Below, in pieces: positions 33,455 to 40,735 of a DNA stretch of 64,000 nt; positions within the stretch are counted from its first letter, which is position 1; each line of letters starts with the position of its first letter. Source of the DNA: DASVUC01 sp038237225. Lineage in GTDB: Bacteria; Planctomycetota; Phycisphaerae; Tepidisphaerales; Tepidisphaeraceae. Made by a program: the position numbers and the translations under genes. The stretch covers positions 1 to 64,000 of the forward strand of contig JBBRYX010000011.1 of assembly GCA_038237225.1 (NCBI GenBank), given 5' to 3'. The notes under the pieces are model-generated. The model had not been told where the DNA came from. It was given only the letters and a program-made list of their open reading frames with translations, and did no database searches.

Positions 33455-34240
33455 ATGGCCGCAAATTCTTTAACGGTCACCGACCCCCCAGAAGAAACCC
33501 GCACCTTCTATCTCCGTTGTCTCGCAATCTTGGACCAGGCTCAACTGCAATACGTCGTCGGGGGCGGCTACGCCATGGCCCACTACACCGGTATCATCCG
33601 ACACACCAAAGACCTCGACATCTTCGTCCTCCCTCATCACCGCGACCGCATCCTCAAAGCGCTTTCCGAAGCAGGCTACCGAACCGAAATCACCTGGCCC
33701 CACTTCCTTGGAAAAGCCCTCTCCGGCGACGCCTTCGTCGACGTCATCTACAACTCCGGAAACGGTCTTTGCCCCGTCGATGACGACTGGTTCACCAACG
33801 CAGAACGCGGCAACGTCCTCGGGCGCCCCGCCTCAATCTGCCCCGCCGAAGAAATGATCTGGCAAAAAGCCTTCGTCCAGGACCGCGACCGCTACGACGG
33901 CGCGGATGTCGCTCATCTCATCTTAGCGCGGGGTGAAAATCTTGATTGGCACCGTCTCATCAAGCGTTTCAAAACCCACGAGCGCGTTCTCATGGCCCAC
34001 CTCCTGCTCTTCGGTTACGCCTACCCCTCCGAACGCACGCGCATCCCCGATTGGGTCATCGACGACCTTCTGCTCAGAGTGCGCTCCGAACAACCTTGCT
34101 CCGATCCCATCTGCATGGGCACCAATCTCGCCATCCGACAATACCTCACCGATGTCCGAAGTTGGGGCTACGAAGACGCCCGCCTCCAACCCCGCGGCCC
34201 CCTGACCGCCCAAGAAATCAACGCGCTCCCCACCGCGTAG
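33455..34240 (+). CDS. Nucleotidyltransferase-fold protein
   Basis: A 261-residue protein with the minimal nucleotidyltransferase signature: VVGGGYAMAHYTGIIRHTKDLDIFVLP has the GG helix and the two metal-binding Asp in DLDIF, and AFVDVIYNSGNG supplies the third Asp. The rest is helical (RDRYDGADVAHLILARGENL). Similar proteins act as AbiEii-type toxins or DNA/RNA nucleotidyltransferases; here no partner antitoxin is next to it. The frame is open further upstream, but the ATG at 33455 fits the expected domain start best. Confidence 0.78.
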   Translation: MAANSLTVTDPPEETRTFYLRCLAILDQAQLQYVVGGGYAMAHYTGIIRHTKDLDIFVLPHHRDRILKALSEAGYRTEITWPHFLGKALSGDAFVDVIYNSGNGLCPVDDDWFTNAERGNVLGRPASICPAEEMIWQKAFVQDRDRYDGADVAHLILARGENLDWHRLIKRFKTHERVLMAHLLLFGYAYPSERTRIPDWVIDDLLLRVRSEQPCSDPICMGTNLAIRQYLTDVRSWGYEDARLQPRGPLTAQEINALPTA

Positions 34241-34247
34241 TTCGAGG

Positions 34248-34553
34248 TCATTTCAACGTCGGAGCAAAGCTCGCCTTCTCCCCCACAGAGTCATACTCCG
34301 CCTCACCCTTGCGCCCATCCTTCTCCGTAAACTTAAACTCGTAATGCACATCCCCATTGTTCTTGATCAGCTTCTGCACCCAGTCCAGCCGAACCTCCCG
34401 ATGATCTTTCGCAAACGCCTCCGCAGTCTTCGGCGGAACCAAAGCCATCGAAACCTTCTGCTTCGTCGCCTCATCCATCCCCGCCTTATCAGACTTACAC
34501 CCCACCGGCATCACCAGCACCACCACCGTCAACAGCCTCAAAGCGCAACGCAT
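34248..34553 (-). CDS. Small lipoprotein
   Basis: A 101-residue protein with signal peptide MRCALRLLTVVVLVMPVGCK, in which VMPVGC is a lipobox. The mature part (WVQKLIKNNGDVHYEFKFTE) suggests a small beta domain of about 70 residues. I do not recognise a family. It is convergent with the nucleotidyltransferase-fold gene, eight bases apart, with no visible terminator. Confidence 0.65.
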   Translation of the reverse strand: MRCALRLLTVVVLVMPVGCKSDKAGMDEATKQKVSMALVPPKTAEAFAKDHREVRLDWVQKLIKNNGDVHYEFKFTEKDGRKGEAEYDSVGEKASFAPTLK

Positions 34554-34591
34554 ACCAACTCCTTCGTGCCACCGACGACCCGCTCGTGTTT

Positions 34592-34695
34592 TAGACGGAT
34601 TCCACTCAGCTCCCGCGCGTTCGTTTAGCGGCCCCGCTTGCGGGGCGCGGGCTTCGAGCGGATCCGGCGCGAGAATTAAAGGGAAGCCCTACCGA
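34592..34695. repeat. MITE-like element with nested family C repeat (copy 2)
   Basis: It reproduces the order of the element at 14494-14595: ACGGATTCCACT, a GCGCG-rich arm, GTTTAGCGGCCCCGCTTGCG then GGGCGCGGGCTTCG, and GAATTAAAGGGAAGC. The outer repeats have diverged. It lies upstream of the pilin genes, inside a 332-bp gap. Confidence 0.65.
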
Positions 34696-34799
34696 ATTCC
34701 GACCCATAATACCTCTTCCTATCGGACAACAATCCCCCCCAACTCATGCCCAATCACACAACCCCTACGACCTCCCAACCTTCACATCACGAGACTCCA

Positions 34800-34820
34800 A
34801 AAATGAGAGATTCTCATTTT
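34800..34820. promoter_or_regulatory. Palindromic putative operator upstream of flp gene 1
   Basis: AAAATGAGAGATTCTCATTTT has nine-base arms around GAT. Its core ATGAGAGATTCTCAT (34803-34817) ends 69 bases before the pilin ATG. An identical core at 35316-35330 precedes the second pilin gene at 68 bases. Confidence 0.65.
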
Positions 34821-34885
34821 GCCGTTTGCCCCTCCACACCCACGTATTCGACATATTACCCGGTCGCCGATTTGGAGTACGAGTC

Positions 34886-35056
34886 ATGAGCAATGTGAAA
34901 TCTGTTCTGCGTCGGATGGTGCGAGATGAGCAGGGTGGCGAAGTCCTCGAATACGCGTTGATCGCGGGCCTGATCGTGGTTGCCGCCATCGCCGTGATCA
35001 CCTCAGTCGGTGGCAAGGTCGTCGCCCGCTGGACATCCCTCAACGCCTCCCTCTAA
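34886..35056 (+). CDS. flp: Flp/Fap-type pilin subunit 1
   Basis: A 56-residue Flp-family pilin: a short basic leader (NVKSVLRRMVRDEQGGEVLE) then the hydrophobic helix YALIAGLIVVAAIAVITSVG. The prepilin peptidase site is most likely at the Gly-Gly-Glu segment, with E-Y four to five residues later, as in Tad/Flp pilins. These subunits build thin adhesive pili or serve as DNA-uptake pilins. No tad assembly genes are in the window. The next gene is a paralogue of the same length. Confidence 0.85.
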   Translation: MSNVKSVLRRMVRDEQGGEVLEYALIAGLIVVAAIAVITSVGGKVVARWTSLNASL

Positions 35057-35060
35057 CGCG

Positions 35061-35107
35061 GCGTTTAGCGGCTCTTCCGTTAGCGGCCGGGCTTGCCCGG
35101 CGCGTTA
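35061..35107. repeat. Dispersed repeat, family C (copy)
   Basis: GTTTAGCGGCTCTTCCGTTA then GCGGCCGGGCTTGCCCGGCG, a compact CGGGC/GCCCG hairpin just after the flp 1 stop. Confidence 0.65.
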
Positions 35108-35151
35108 CCGAGACCCGGACGCGAACCTCTCCCCCACGCCCCATAACCGAT

Positions 35152-35190
35152 ATCGAGAGCGCGGCAAGAGTCACCTCCCGCGCTCTCGAT
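35152..35190 (+). terminator. Hairpin after flp gene 1
   Basis: ATCGAGAGCGCGG (35152-35164) pairs perfectly with CCGCGCTCTCGAT (35178-35190) across a 13-base loop. No long T-tract follows (CATCCGGATGTTTTC), so termination efficiency is uncertain. Confidence 0.55.
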
Positions 35191-35315
35191 CATCCGGATG
35201 TTTTCAAATCTCCGCCCCATAATCAATCCAGCGCTTATCGGCCCTCCATCCCCAAACCCACCCCTCGATAACCTCCTCACACCCCCCCGCATTTCTCGAT
35301 CAACTCACTCACCAG

Positions 35316-35330
35316 ATGAGAGATTCTCAT
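35316..35330. promoter_or_regulatory. Palindromic putative operator upstream of flp gene 2
   Basis: ATGAGAGATTCTCAT, identical to the core at 34803-34817, ends 68 bases before the second pilin ATG. A TTGACT hexamer begins five bases after it, so the site may adjoin the -35 box. Confidence 0.65.
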
Positions 35331-35397
35331 CCGGTTGACTTTCGCATTTCCAATTCGGGTGCACACTCCCAGCGGTCGCCGAGCTTGGAAGGAATTC

Positions 35398-35568
35398 ATG
35401 CGAAACATCAAGTCACTGATCGGTCGAGTCCTGCGTGATGAAGCTGGCGGAGAAACCCTCGAATACTCCCTCATCGCAGGACTGATCATCATCGCCGCCA
35501 TCATGGTCATGAGCAAACTCGGCGTAAAAGCCGTTGCCCGCTGGTCCTCCATCGAAGAAGTCATCTAA
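35398..35568 (+). CDS. flp: Flp/Fap-type pilin subunit 2
   Basis: Also 56 residues: basic leader RNIKSLIGRVLRDEAGGETL, then EYSLIAGLIIIAAIMVMSKL. It is clearly a paralogue of the first pilin, with the same leader layout, helix and RWxS near the C-terminus, but many substitutions. The pair shares upstream palindrome, its spacing, and CGGTCGCCGA in the 5' region. AAGGAATTC precedes the ATG. The two may be a major and a minor subunit or alternative forms. Confidence 0.85.
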   Translation: MRNIKSLIGRVLRDEAGGETLEYSLIAGLIIIAAIMVMSKLGVKAVARWSSIEEVI

Positions 35569-35604
35569 CCAAGCGAACCCGCCCGGACGGACCACGGCAC
35601 CAAG

Positions 35605-35631
35605 CCCAGGGATCGGCAATCCCTGGGTTTT
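35605..35631 (+). terminator. Intrinsic terminator of flp gene 2
   Basis: CCCAGGGAT (35605-35613), loop CGGCA, ATCCCTGGG (35619-35627), then TTTT. Confidence 0.85.
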
Positions 35632-35715
35632 CCTATGCGCCCAACTCATTGCACCTCGCGATTTCCCCAACCCCACGCTATCAATAGCCGATACTGCATG
35701 TAAGCAGTATTTCCC

Positions 35716-36267
35716 ATGCAGATCATCCCCAGCGAAATCCCCGACGTGAAGATCCTCGTCCCGAAAAAATTCGGCGACCATCGCGGATTCTTCTCCGAGA
35801 CCTTCAACCAACGATTCCTCAAAGATGCCGGAATCGACGCCGAGTTCGTCCAGGACAACCACTCCCTCTCCGTCGAAAAAGGAGTCGTCCGCGGCCTGCA
35901 TTGCCAGCTTCCCCCCATGGCCCAGCATAAGCTCGTCCGCGTCGTCCACGGCTCGATCCTCGACATCGCACTCGACATCCGCAAAAATTCCCCCACCTTC
36001 GGCCGACACGTTTCCGCCATCCTCAGCGCCGAAAACTGGCGCCAAATCTTCGTCCCCATCGGCTTCGCCCACGGCTTCCTCACCCTCGAGCCCAACACCC
36101 AAGTCGTCTACAAAGTCTCCAATTACTATTCCCCCCCACATGAACGCGGCATCCTCTGGAACGACCCCGCCCTCGCCATCGATTGGGGCATCGCACCAGC
36201 CCAAGCCATCCTCTCCGACCGCGACAAAAAACATCCCACCCTCAAAGATTCCCCCGACCTCTTCTAA
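35716..36267 (+). CDS. rfbC: dTDP-4-dehydrorhamnose 3,5-epimerase
   Basis: RfbC epimerises dTDP-4-keto-6-deoxyglucose on the way to dTDP-rhamnose for surface polysaccharides. The 183-residue cupin has the family pattern: FGDHRGFFSETFNQRFLKDA, FVQDNHSLSVEKGVVRGLHC (catalytic His in RGLHCQ), QIFVPIGFAHGFLTLEPNTQ, VVYKVSNYYSPPHERGILWN and DPALAIDW. Length is standard. The other rhamnose genes (rfbA, B, D) are not adjacent. Downstream begins a gene-free repeat region. Confidence 0.95.
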   Translation: MQIIPSEIPDVKILVPKKFGDHRGFFSETFNQRFLKDAGIDAEFVQDNHSLSVEKGVVRGLHCQLPPMAQHKLVRVVHGSILDIALDIRKNSPTFGRHVSAILSAENWRQIFVPIGFAHGFLTLEPNTQVVYKVSNYYSPPHERGILWNDPALAIDWGIAPAQAILSDRDKKHPTLKDSPDLF

Positions 36268-36288
36268 GCACTCCCTCACCCGACCCCC

Positions 36289-36370
36289 GTAGCGGCGACG
36301 CCTGCGTCGCGGATCTTCTCTGACCCCTCGCCCCGTACTCCGGCGAGAGGGCTGGCGTAAGGGTATTCGA
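36289..36370. repeat. Dispersed repeats, families D and E (copy 3)
   Basis: GTAGCGGCGACGCCTGCGTC with GCGG (36289-36312), then CTGACCCCTCGCCCCGTACT and GAGAGGGCTGGCGTAAGG, the same D-then-E order as at 26151-26250. Confidence 0.7.
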
Positions 36371-36480
36371 GCGCTCGATCGCGCACGCTGATTTAGGAAC
36401 AGGAGCAGGAGTCGATCTTCCAAAAAGAGCGGAGAAGGAGAACGGACGGCTGAAGAAGATTGTGGCCGGAAAAAACAAAG

Positions 36481-36579
36481 GGGTCAGGAAGAGAAAACAA
36501 AGAGGTCAGGAGAAAACAAAGGGGGAGAAAACAAAGGGGTCAGGAAGATTTTCGTAAAAAGATCTTCCTGACCCCTTTG
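36481..36579. repeat. GGGGTCAGGAAGA repeat cluster with 18-bp palindrome arms
   Basis: CAAAGGGGTCAGGAAGAT (36532-36549) is a perfect inverse of 36562-36579, with a 12-base loop. Partial copies (GGGTCAGGAAGAG, GAGGTCAGGAG) precede it. This form, a GGGG-tetranucleotide next to a palindrome, resembles REP sequences mobilised by RAYT transposases. Confidence 0.75.
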
Positions 36580-36807
36580 ATTGATCCGCTCTCTTGATCG
36601 CTAGTTACGGCCTGGCCGTTTGATGCTCTAGAGCATTTCGGTAAACGAGCACCTCACTATTCATTCGATGGGAGAGTCAAATTAAAGAAAAAACTTGTCA
36701 ACAAATAGTTAGTAAGAAATTTCTCGGCTCGATCCCAGCAGTTGAAGGGAACTAAGGGGACAGGATTCGTTTTGCCTGGCTGGGCCGCACCGACTCGAAA
36801 CTGAAAA

Positions 36808-36850
36808 GGGGACATCCGGATGTCCCCCAATGTCCCCCTTATTTTCCTCC
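36808..36850. repeat. GGGGACATCC palindrome
   Basis: GGGGACATCCGGATGTCCCC (36808-36827) is a perfect 20-bp palindrome, followed by CAATGTCCCCCTTATTTTCC, another half-copy. It resembles REP-type sequence. Confidence 0.7.
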
Positions 36851-37824
36851 CCTTATTTCCTCTCCCTTATTTTCCTCGGTCAGAATGTTCAATCAGTCGC
36901 TTGACGTCGTCAGGACAAATCCCCATGCCCCCATCATACAAGAACCAACCCCCGCGCCACGCCCACCGCCACCAGTCGGCCGGGTCTCCCCCCGCATCCC
37001 CAACGCCAACACCACGCTCCATCCTCAATCCTCTCCTTCCCACCTCCGTGCCCTCCGTGTCTTTGTGGTGAAGTAAACCTCCCGAATCATAAACCCCGCG
37101 CTGCGCTCCAAGCGCGCCGGAGGCGCAGCGCCTCAAATCCCAAAATCCCCAAAAGAAAAATTCTTTCCCCCCGCCCCGCACCCCAATCCCCATTCCCCCA
37201 AAACGCGCTGCGCGCCAGCACACTTTTCCGCGCACCGCCCCAGGAGATATAGAGGGACCACCAACAGCGGCCATTCCGCGCCCTCGGAAAGCAACGCGCA
37301 TGAACTCCACCCCTCGACCCGTATCACGGGCTTCCAGCCCGTGTCAACGACTTCGGAGCACCCGCGCCCCATCCATTCCCCCATCCCCCAACCTCCAAAA
37401 TGATACAAACAGATACAAACGGATACGCCCACGCCGATTTCCCTTCGCGCCATCTTCGCGGCTTCGCGCCATCGCGGTCTCTTCTCCTCCCGCATCCCAT
37501 GGACCCAACGTTATCCCCAAAACCAGAACGCCCATGCATCACTTTGCATCACTTTGCATCACTTTTTCAAACCATCACGTTTCACGTTTCACGTTTCAGT
37601 CTTCACTTTTCATCCCCTTTCCCCTTCGCGCCTCCTTTGCGACTTCGCGACTTCGCGCCTTCGCGCTCTCTGCCTCAACCCCCGACCTCCCAAAACCTCC
37701 CAGATCCTCCCCCGCCTTCAAATGCGATCAGGAACTGTCCCGACCACCCACCCCTCCCGCTGCCACAACGCCCTTCCCAAACCGCCCCCAAAATGCAAGA
37801 TTGCCCCCAAACGAAGGAGAATTC

Positions 37825-38559
37825 ATGATGAAAAAATTCCTGCTCTCAATCCTCTTCCTGATCCTGATCGCCGCCCTGATCCCTCGCTTTCCCCTGATGC
37901 GCGCCCGCGGCGCCCGCGGCGCCGACGAAGCTGCGGACAAATGCAAACCCCTCTTCAACGGCCGTGACCTCACCGGATGGGACGGCGACCCCGCCTGCTG
38001 GTCCGTCCAGGACGGCGTCATCACCGGCCGAACCACCGCCGAACACCCCGTCAAGAAAAACACCTTCCTCATCTGGAAGGACGGCACCGTCCGCGATTTC
38101 GAGCTCCACGCCTCATTCAAAATCTCCAACCACAACTCCGGCATCCAGTACCGCAGCAAAGACGAGGGCGATCACGTCGCCAGCGGCTACCAGGCCGACA
38201 TCGTCGGCGATACCCCCGACAAATACACCGGCATCCTCTACGAAGAACGCGGCCGAGGAATCCTCGCCGAACGCGGTCAGAAAGTGGTCATCGACGATCG
38301 CGGAATCAAGGAAGTCACGGGATCGGTTGGAGAATCCGCTGACATCCTCAAAGCCATCAAGAAAGGCGACTGGAACGACTACGTCATCATCGCCAGGGGC
38401 AGCCACCTCGTGCAGAAGATCAACGGCGTGGTCACGGTCGACGTCACCGACAATCAAACCGCCAAGGCCGCCAAAGAAGGAATCCTCGCCCTGCAAATCC
38501 ACGCCGGCGCGCCGATGAGGGTCCAGTTCAAGGACATCACCCTGAGAGAACTGAAATGA
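37825..38559 (+). CDS. Exported DUF1080 (3-keto-disaccharide hydrolase-like) protein
   Basis: A 244-residue exported protein. The signal sequence MMKKFLLSILFLILIAALIP is followed by CKPLFNGRDLTGWDGDPACW, the hallmark of DUF1080, a jellyroll domain hugely multiplied in planctomycetes. Other family blocks are FELHASFKISNHNSGIQYRS, KVVIDDRGIKEVTGSVG, GDWNDYVIIARGSHLVQKIN and GILALQIHAGAPMRVQFKDI. Recent work links some members to 3-keto-glycoside hydrolysis; substrate here is unknown. AAGGAGA lies just before the ATG. The frame is open far upstream (to 37300), but that region is repeat DNA. Confidence 0.88.
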   Translation: MMKKFLLSILFLILIAALIPRFPLMRARGARGADEAADKCKPLFNGRDLTGWDGDPACWSVQDGVITGRTTAEHPVKKNTFLIWKDGTVRDFELHASFKISNHNSGIQYRSKDEGDHVASGYQADIVGDTPDKYTGILYEERGRGILAERGQKVVIDDRGIKEVTGSVGESADILKAIKKGDWNDYVIIARGSHLVQKINGVVTVDVTDNQTAKAAKEGILALQIHAGAPMRVQFKDITLRELK

Positions 38560-38639
38560 CGAACAAAGCTTTTCGGGCTTGGTCATTCGTCCCTCCCGTT
38601 ATGGCCCCCTCCACCCTGTTCCCGGCGGACCGTCTCGAT

Positions 38640-38850
38640 GGGAGCTTTCGCGGGAAGGAATGGAGCGTCCGCGGAGAGGAATAGAGCGTCCGCGGAGAGC
38701 AATGGAGCGTCCGCGGAGAGCAATGAAGCGCTCGCGGAGAGCAATGGATGATTCTCGGGAAGGAATGAAGCGCTCGCGGAGAAGAAAGAATCCTTCGCGG
38801 AGAGGAATGAACGCTTCGCGGAGACGCGCGGGGCGCTCGCGGAATCGTGA
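38640..38850. repeat. 21-bp tandem repeat array
   Basis: About ten units of 21 bp with consensus GAGCGTCCGCGGAGAGCAAT plus G; units become more diverged toward the right (AAGCGCTCGCGGAGA, AATCCTTCGCGGAGA). Read as protein the frame would give a seven-residue repeat (RPRRAME), but no start signal or family supports coding. The rest of 38560-39082 has no gene. Confidence 0.8.
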
Positions 38851-39082
38851 AAAACAATCTCTTTTTCGGACGGTGGCGGTTAGCGCCTGCGGGAGAGGGT
38901 TTTATGGGGCGGAAGATTATTCACCACGGAAGATCACGGAGGGCACGGACCTTAGCGAGAGGCGAAGCCGGAAGCGAGAATGCTTCAGGATGACCAGAGT
39001 TGATGCAGATTATGCAGATGAAACGCGCGACCGCTCGGCGGGAGTTTCGGATCGCCAGCGAGTATCATCGCGGGCCTGGAGG

Positions 39083-39520
39083 ATGCGCGCGATGGCAAAG
39101 GGGCCCAAGGAAGTTGCCGATCATCAATCGAAGAAACAACCCGCGACCGCATCCAAAGCATCCCCCGCGCCCCTTCCCGCGCCCACTCCCGCGCCGGAGC
39201 CCGCCCCGAAACGCGCGGCAACCGGCGAGCCCTCCTCTCTCCTGGACACGCGGGTCATCTACTGTGGCGACAACCTGGAGCAACTGGCCAAGCTGCCCGA
39301 TCGATGCGTGGACCTCATCTATATCGATCCCCCGTTCAACTCCAACCGCAACTATGAAGTGTTCTGGGGCGAGACCAAGGAAAAACGGGCCTTCGAGGAC
39401 CGCCCCACTTCAACCCAGGCCTACATCGATTACATGCGCCCCCGCTGCGTCGAGCTGGCCCGCGTCCTGAAGAAGACCGGCAGCTTTCACTATCACTGCG
39501 GCTGGCACGCCTCGCATTAT
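39083..39520 (+). pseudogene. Truncated DNA methyltransferase
   Basis: After an Ala/Pro-rich N-terminal tail (about 50 residues), the product has SLLDTRVIYCGDNLEQLAKL and the catalytic motif IV LIYIDPPFNSNRNYEVFWGE, then YMRPRCVELARVLKKTGSFH. This is the start of an N6-adenine/N4-cytosine methyltransferase of the type found in type III and solitary systems. Similarity stops at about 39515; beyond it the frame is simply the antisense of the restriction nuclease gene. The SAM-binding FxGxG segment and the target domain are missing, so the gene is broken. GGAGG at 39078 supports a start at 39083 or 39092. Confidence 0.75.
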
Positions 39521-40443
39521 TTCGGCTTCGGTTCATCGCCGGCGCCCGCAGGCGTCGTGCCGGGATCAACCTCCGACGAACTCGCCTTCTTCGCTTCGCG
39601 GTCACGATAGATCGTTATCCAATGTTTAACGATCGTCGGCATCCGTTCGACGACTTCGTAACCGAACAGCGCTTCATCCAGCAATCCCATGTGCAGCATG
39701 TCGATGATGCGGCACAAGTAGGACCGGCCGTCCTCCCACCAAGTCTTGTAAGCATCCACCATCAGGTAATGCTTCACGTCCATGCCTTCATTGACTCGAA
39801 GCTCGTCGAGTTCCATTCCGTCGAGTAGCGTTTCGTATATCGCGCCAGAGACACGGCTCCCGAACGACGTTGTGTGATAATGTTCTTTCACTTCCCATAC
39901 CGCGATCGGGTTAACCGTATCTGGGAATGCACCGTCAACCCACCTCGCCAGTGTGCGAAGCGGTTTTCCTTCACGGGTCACAGTCGTCAGTGAACGTGGT
40001 GTCAGGTTGGCTGCCAACCCCTCGCAATTTGCGCGAATCAGGACGTTGATGATTGCTTGCAAATAGTTCGGCGCTTTTTTCTCGCCACTCTGCTTGTTCA
40101 TTGGAATGTCACAGGCGTCGGGGTTGTGCTTTGCGCACAACTCGTCAAACACCTGCTTCGCCCGCGCGGCGTTCATGAGTCGGGGCCGAACGTAATCATT
40201 CAGCACACTCGCGCGGTGCTCGAAATAACCGACAATTAACGTGCCAAACTTCGTTGCTTCGCCATTTGCGGCGACATGGTCGGTTCGCAGGCTCAATGCG
40301 CCCAGCACTCTCACGATGTCGTCTATCGTCGGCACCTTAACCGTGCCCTGCCCACGCACCGTGTAACCCACACCTTCGCTAATGGAGCGAATGTGCGCCC
40401 AGAAACTTTTAGACTGATTGAGGAATCGCTTGTCGGCAATCAT
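39517..40443 (-). CDS. Putative type II restriction endonuclease
   Basis: A 308-residue protein, probably a PD-(D/E)XK nuclease. The segment FPDTVNPIAVWEVKEHYHTT gives Asp175, then Glu184-Val-Lys186, spaced as in this fold; the following FGSRVSGAIYETLLDGMELD is also familiar to me from annotated restriction enzymes. The N-terminus (MIADKRFLNQSKSFWAHIRS) is helical. The ATG at 40443 overlaps the stop of the XRE gene (ATGA), so the two are translationally coupled. Together with the divergent methyltransferase it completes a restriction-modification set. The cleavage activity is inferred; no sequence specificity can be given. Confidence 0.7.
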   Translation of the reverse strand: MIADKRFLNQSKSFWAHIRSISEGVGYTVRGQGTVKVPTIDDIVRVLGALSLRTDHVAANGEATKFGTLIVGYFEHRASVLNDYVRPRLMNAARAKQVFDELCAKHNPDACDIPMNKQSGEKKAPNYLQAIINVLIRANCEGLAANLTPRSLTTVTREGKPLRTLARWVDGAFPDTVNPIAVWEVKEHYHTTSFGSRVSGAIYETLLDGMELDELRVNEGMDVKHYLMVDAYKTWWEDGRSYLCRIIDMLHMGLLDEALFGYEVVERMPTIVKHWITIYRDREAKKASSSEVDPGTTPAGAGDEPKPK

Positions 40444-40679
40444 GTTCCCTGCTCGAACCTCTGGATAAGCTCTCTCAGGGTGATATCCAAGACCTTGCAA
40501 ATGCGACGCAATTCGATCAGGTCCAGCCGTTGTTCCGCCGATTCATACCGGCTGACGTAGGACTGCGGCTCATCGAGCTTCGCCGCCATATCCACCTGCC
40601 GCAGCTTGGCCTCCACGCGAAGTTGGCGGAGAAGTTCCGCCAATTGCTCACGGTCGTGCTTCACCTTGACCTTGCTCAC
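40440..40679 (-). CDS. XRE-family regulator, probable restriction-modification controller (C) protein
   Basis: A 79-residue helix-turn-helix protein: LAELLRQLRVEAKLRQVDMA, then AKLDEPQSYVSRYESAEQRL is the recognition region, and LDLIELRRICKVLDITLREL closes the domain. The size and layout fit C proteins that delay nuclease expression in type II systems. The start is a GTG at 40679. It is coupled to the nuclease gene (ATGA overlap) and divergent from the methyltransferase gene; a strong palindrome lies between the divergent starts. Confidence 0.8.
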   Translation of the reverse strand: MSKVKVKHDREQLAELLRQLRVEAKLRQVDMAAKLDEPQSYVSRYESAEQRLDLIELRRICKVLDITLRELIQRFEQGT

Positions 40680-40699
40680 AAATCAAAGGCTAAACGCCC

Positions 40700-40728
40700 T
40701 TGACACGTATGCAAAAAGTGCATACGCT
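40700..40728 (+). promoter_or_regulatory. Methyltransferase promoter with embedded C-box-like palindrome
   Basis: TTGACA (40700-40705), 17 bases, TACGCT (40723-40728). CGTATGCA and TGCATACG (40706-40713, 40719-40726; five-base loop AAAAG) form a perfect palindrome that fills the spacer and overlaps the -10, a position where a bound controller would block transcription. The predicted start falls at or near the methyltransferase ATG (40736), so the message may be leaderless. Confidence 0.65.
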
Positions 40729-40735
40729 TACTGTC

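Larger units (their letters stand above)
36371..37824. other. Gene-free, repeat-rich intergenic region
   Basis: About 1.45 kb without a credible gene between rfbC and the DUF1080 gene. It holds the GGGGTCAGGAAGA and GGGGACATCC palindrome groups listed separately, an AT-rich stretch (36640-36760), a GCGCTGCG/CGCAGCGC-rich stretch near 37100-37135, and short tandem runs such as GATACAAACAGATACAAACG (about 37401-37425), GCATCACTTT (37538-37565) and TTTCACG (37578-37600), then repetitions of CTTCGCG (37625-37665). Frames open here are C-rich and low in complexity. Confidence 0.7.

Noticed and set aside
36430..36500. Possible remnant of an IS3 OrfA (KENGRLKKIVAGKNKG in one frame)
   Set aside because: Only about 16 residues, no inverted repeats or OrfB; too short to separate from chance.
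38640..38850. Tandem array as a CRISPR
   Set aside because: Units follow each other directly without unique spacers, and no cas genes are present.
38579..39082. In-frame extension of the methyltransferase through the 21-bp array, giving heptapeptide repeats
   Set aside because: Basic low-complexity product of tandem DNA; a GGAGG site supports a start at 39083/39092 instead.
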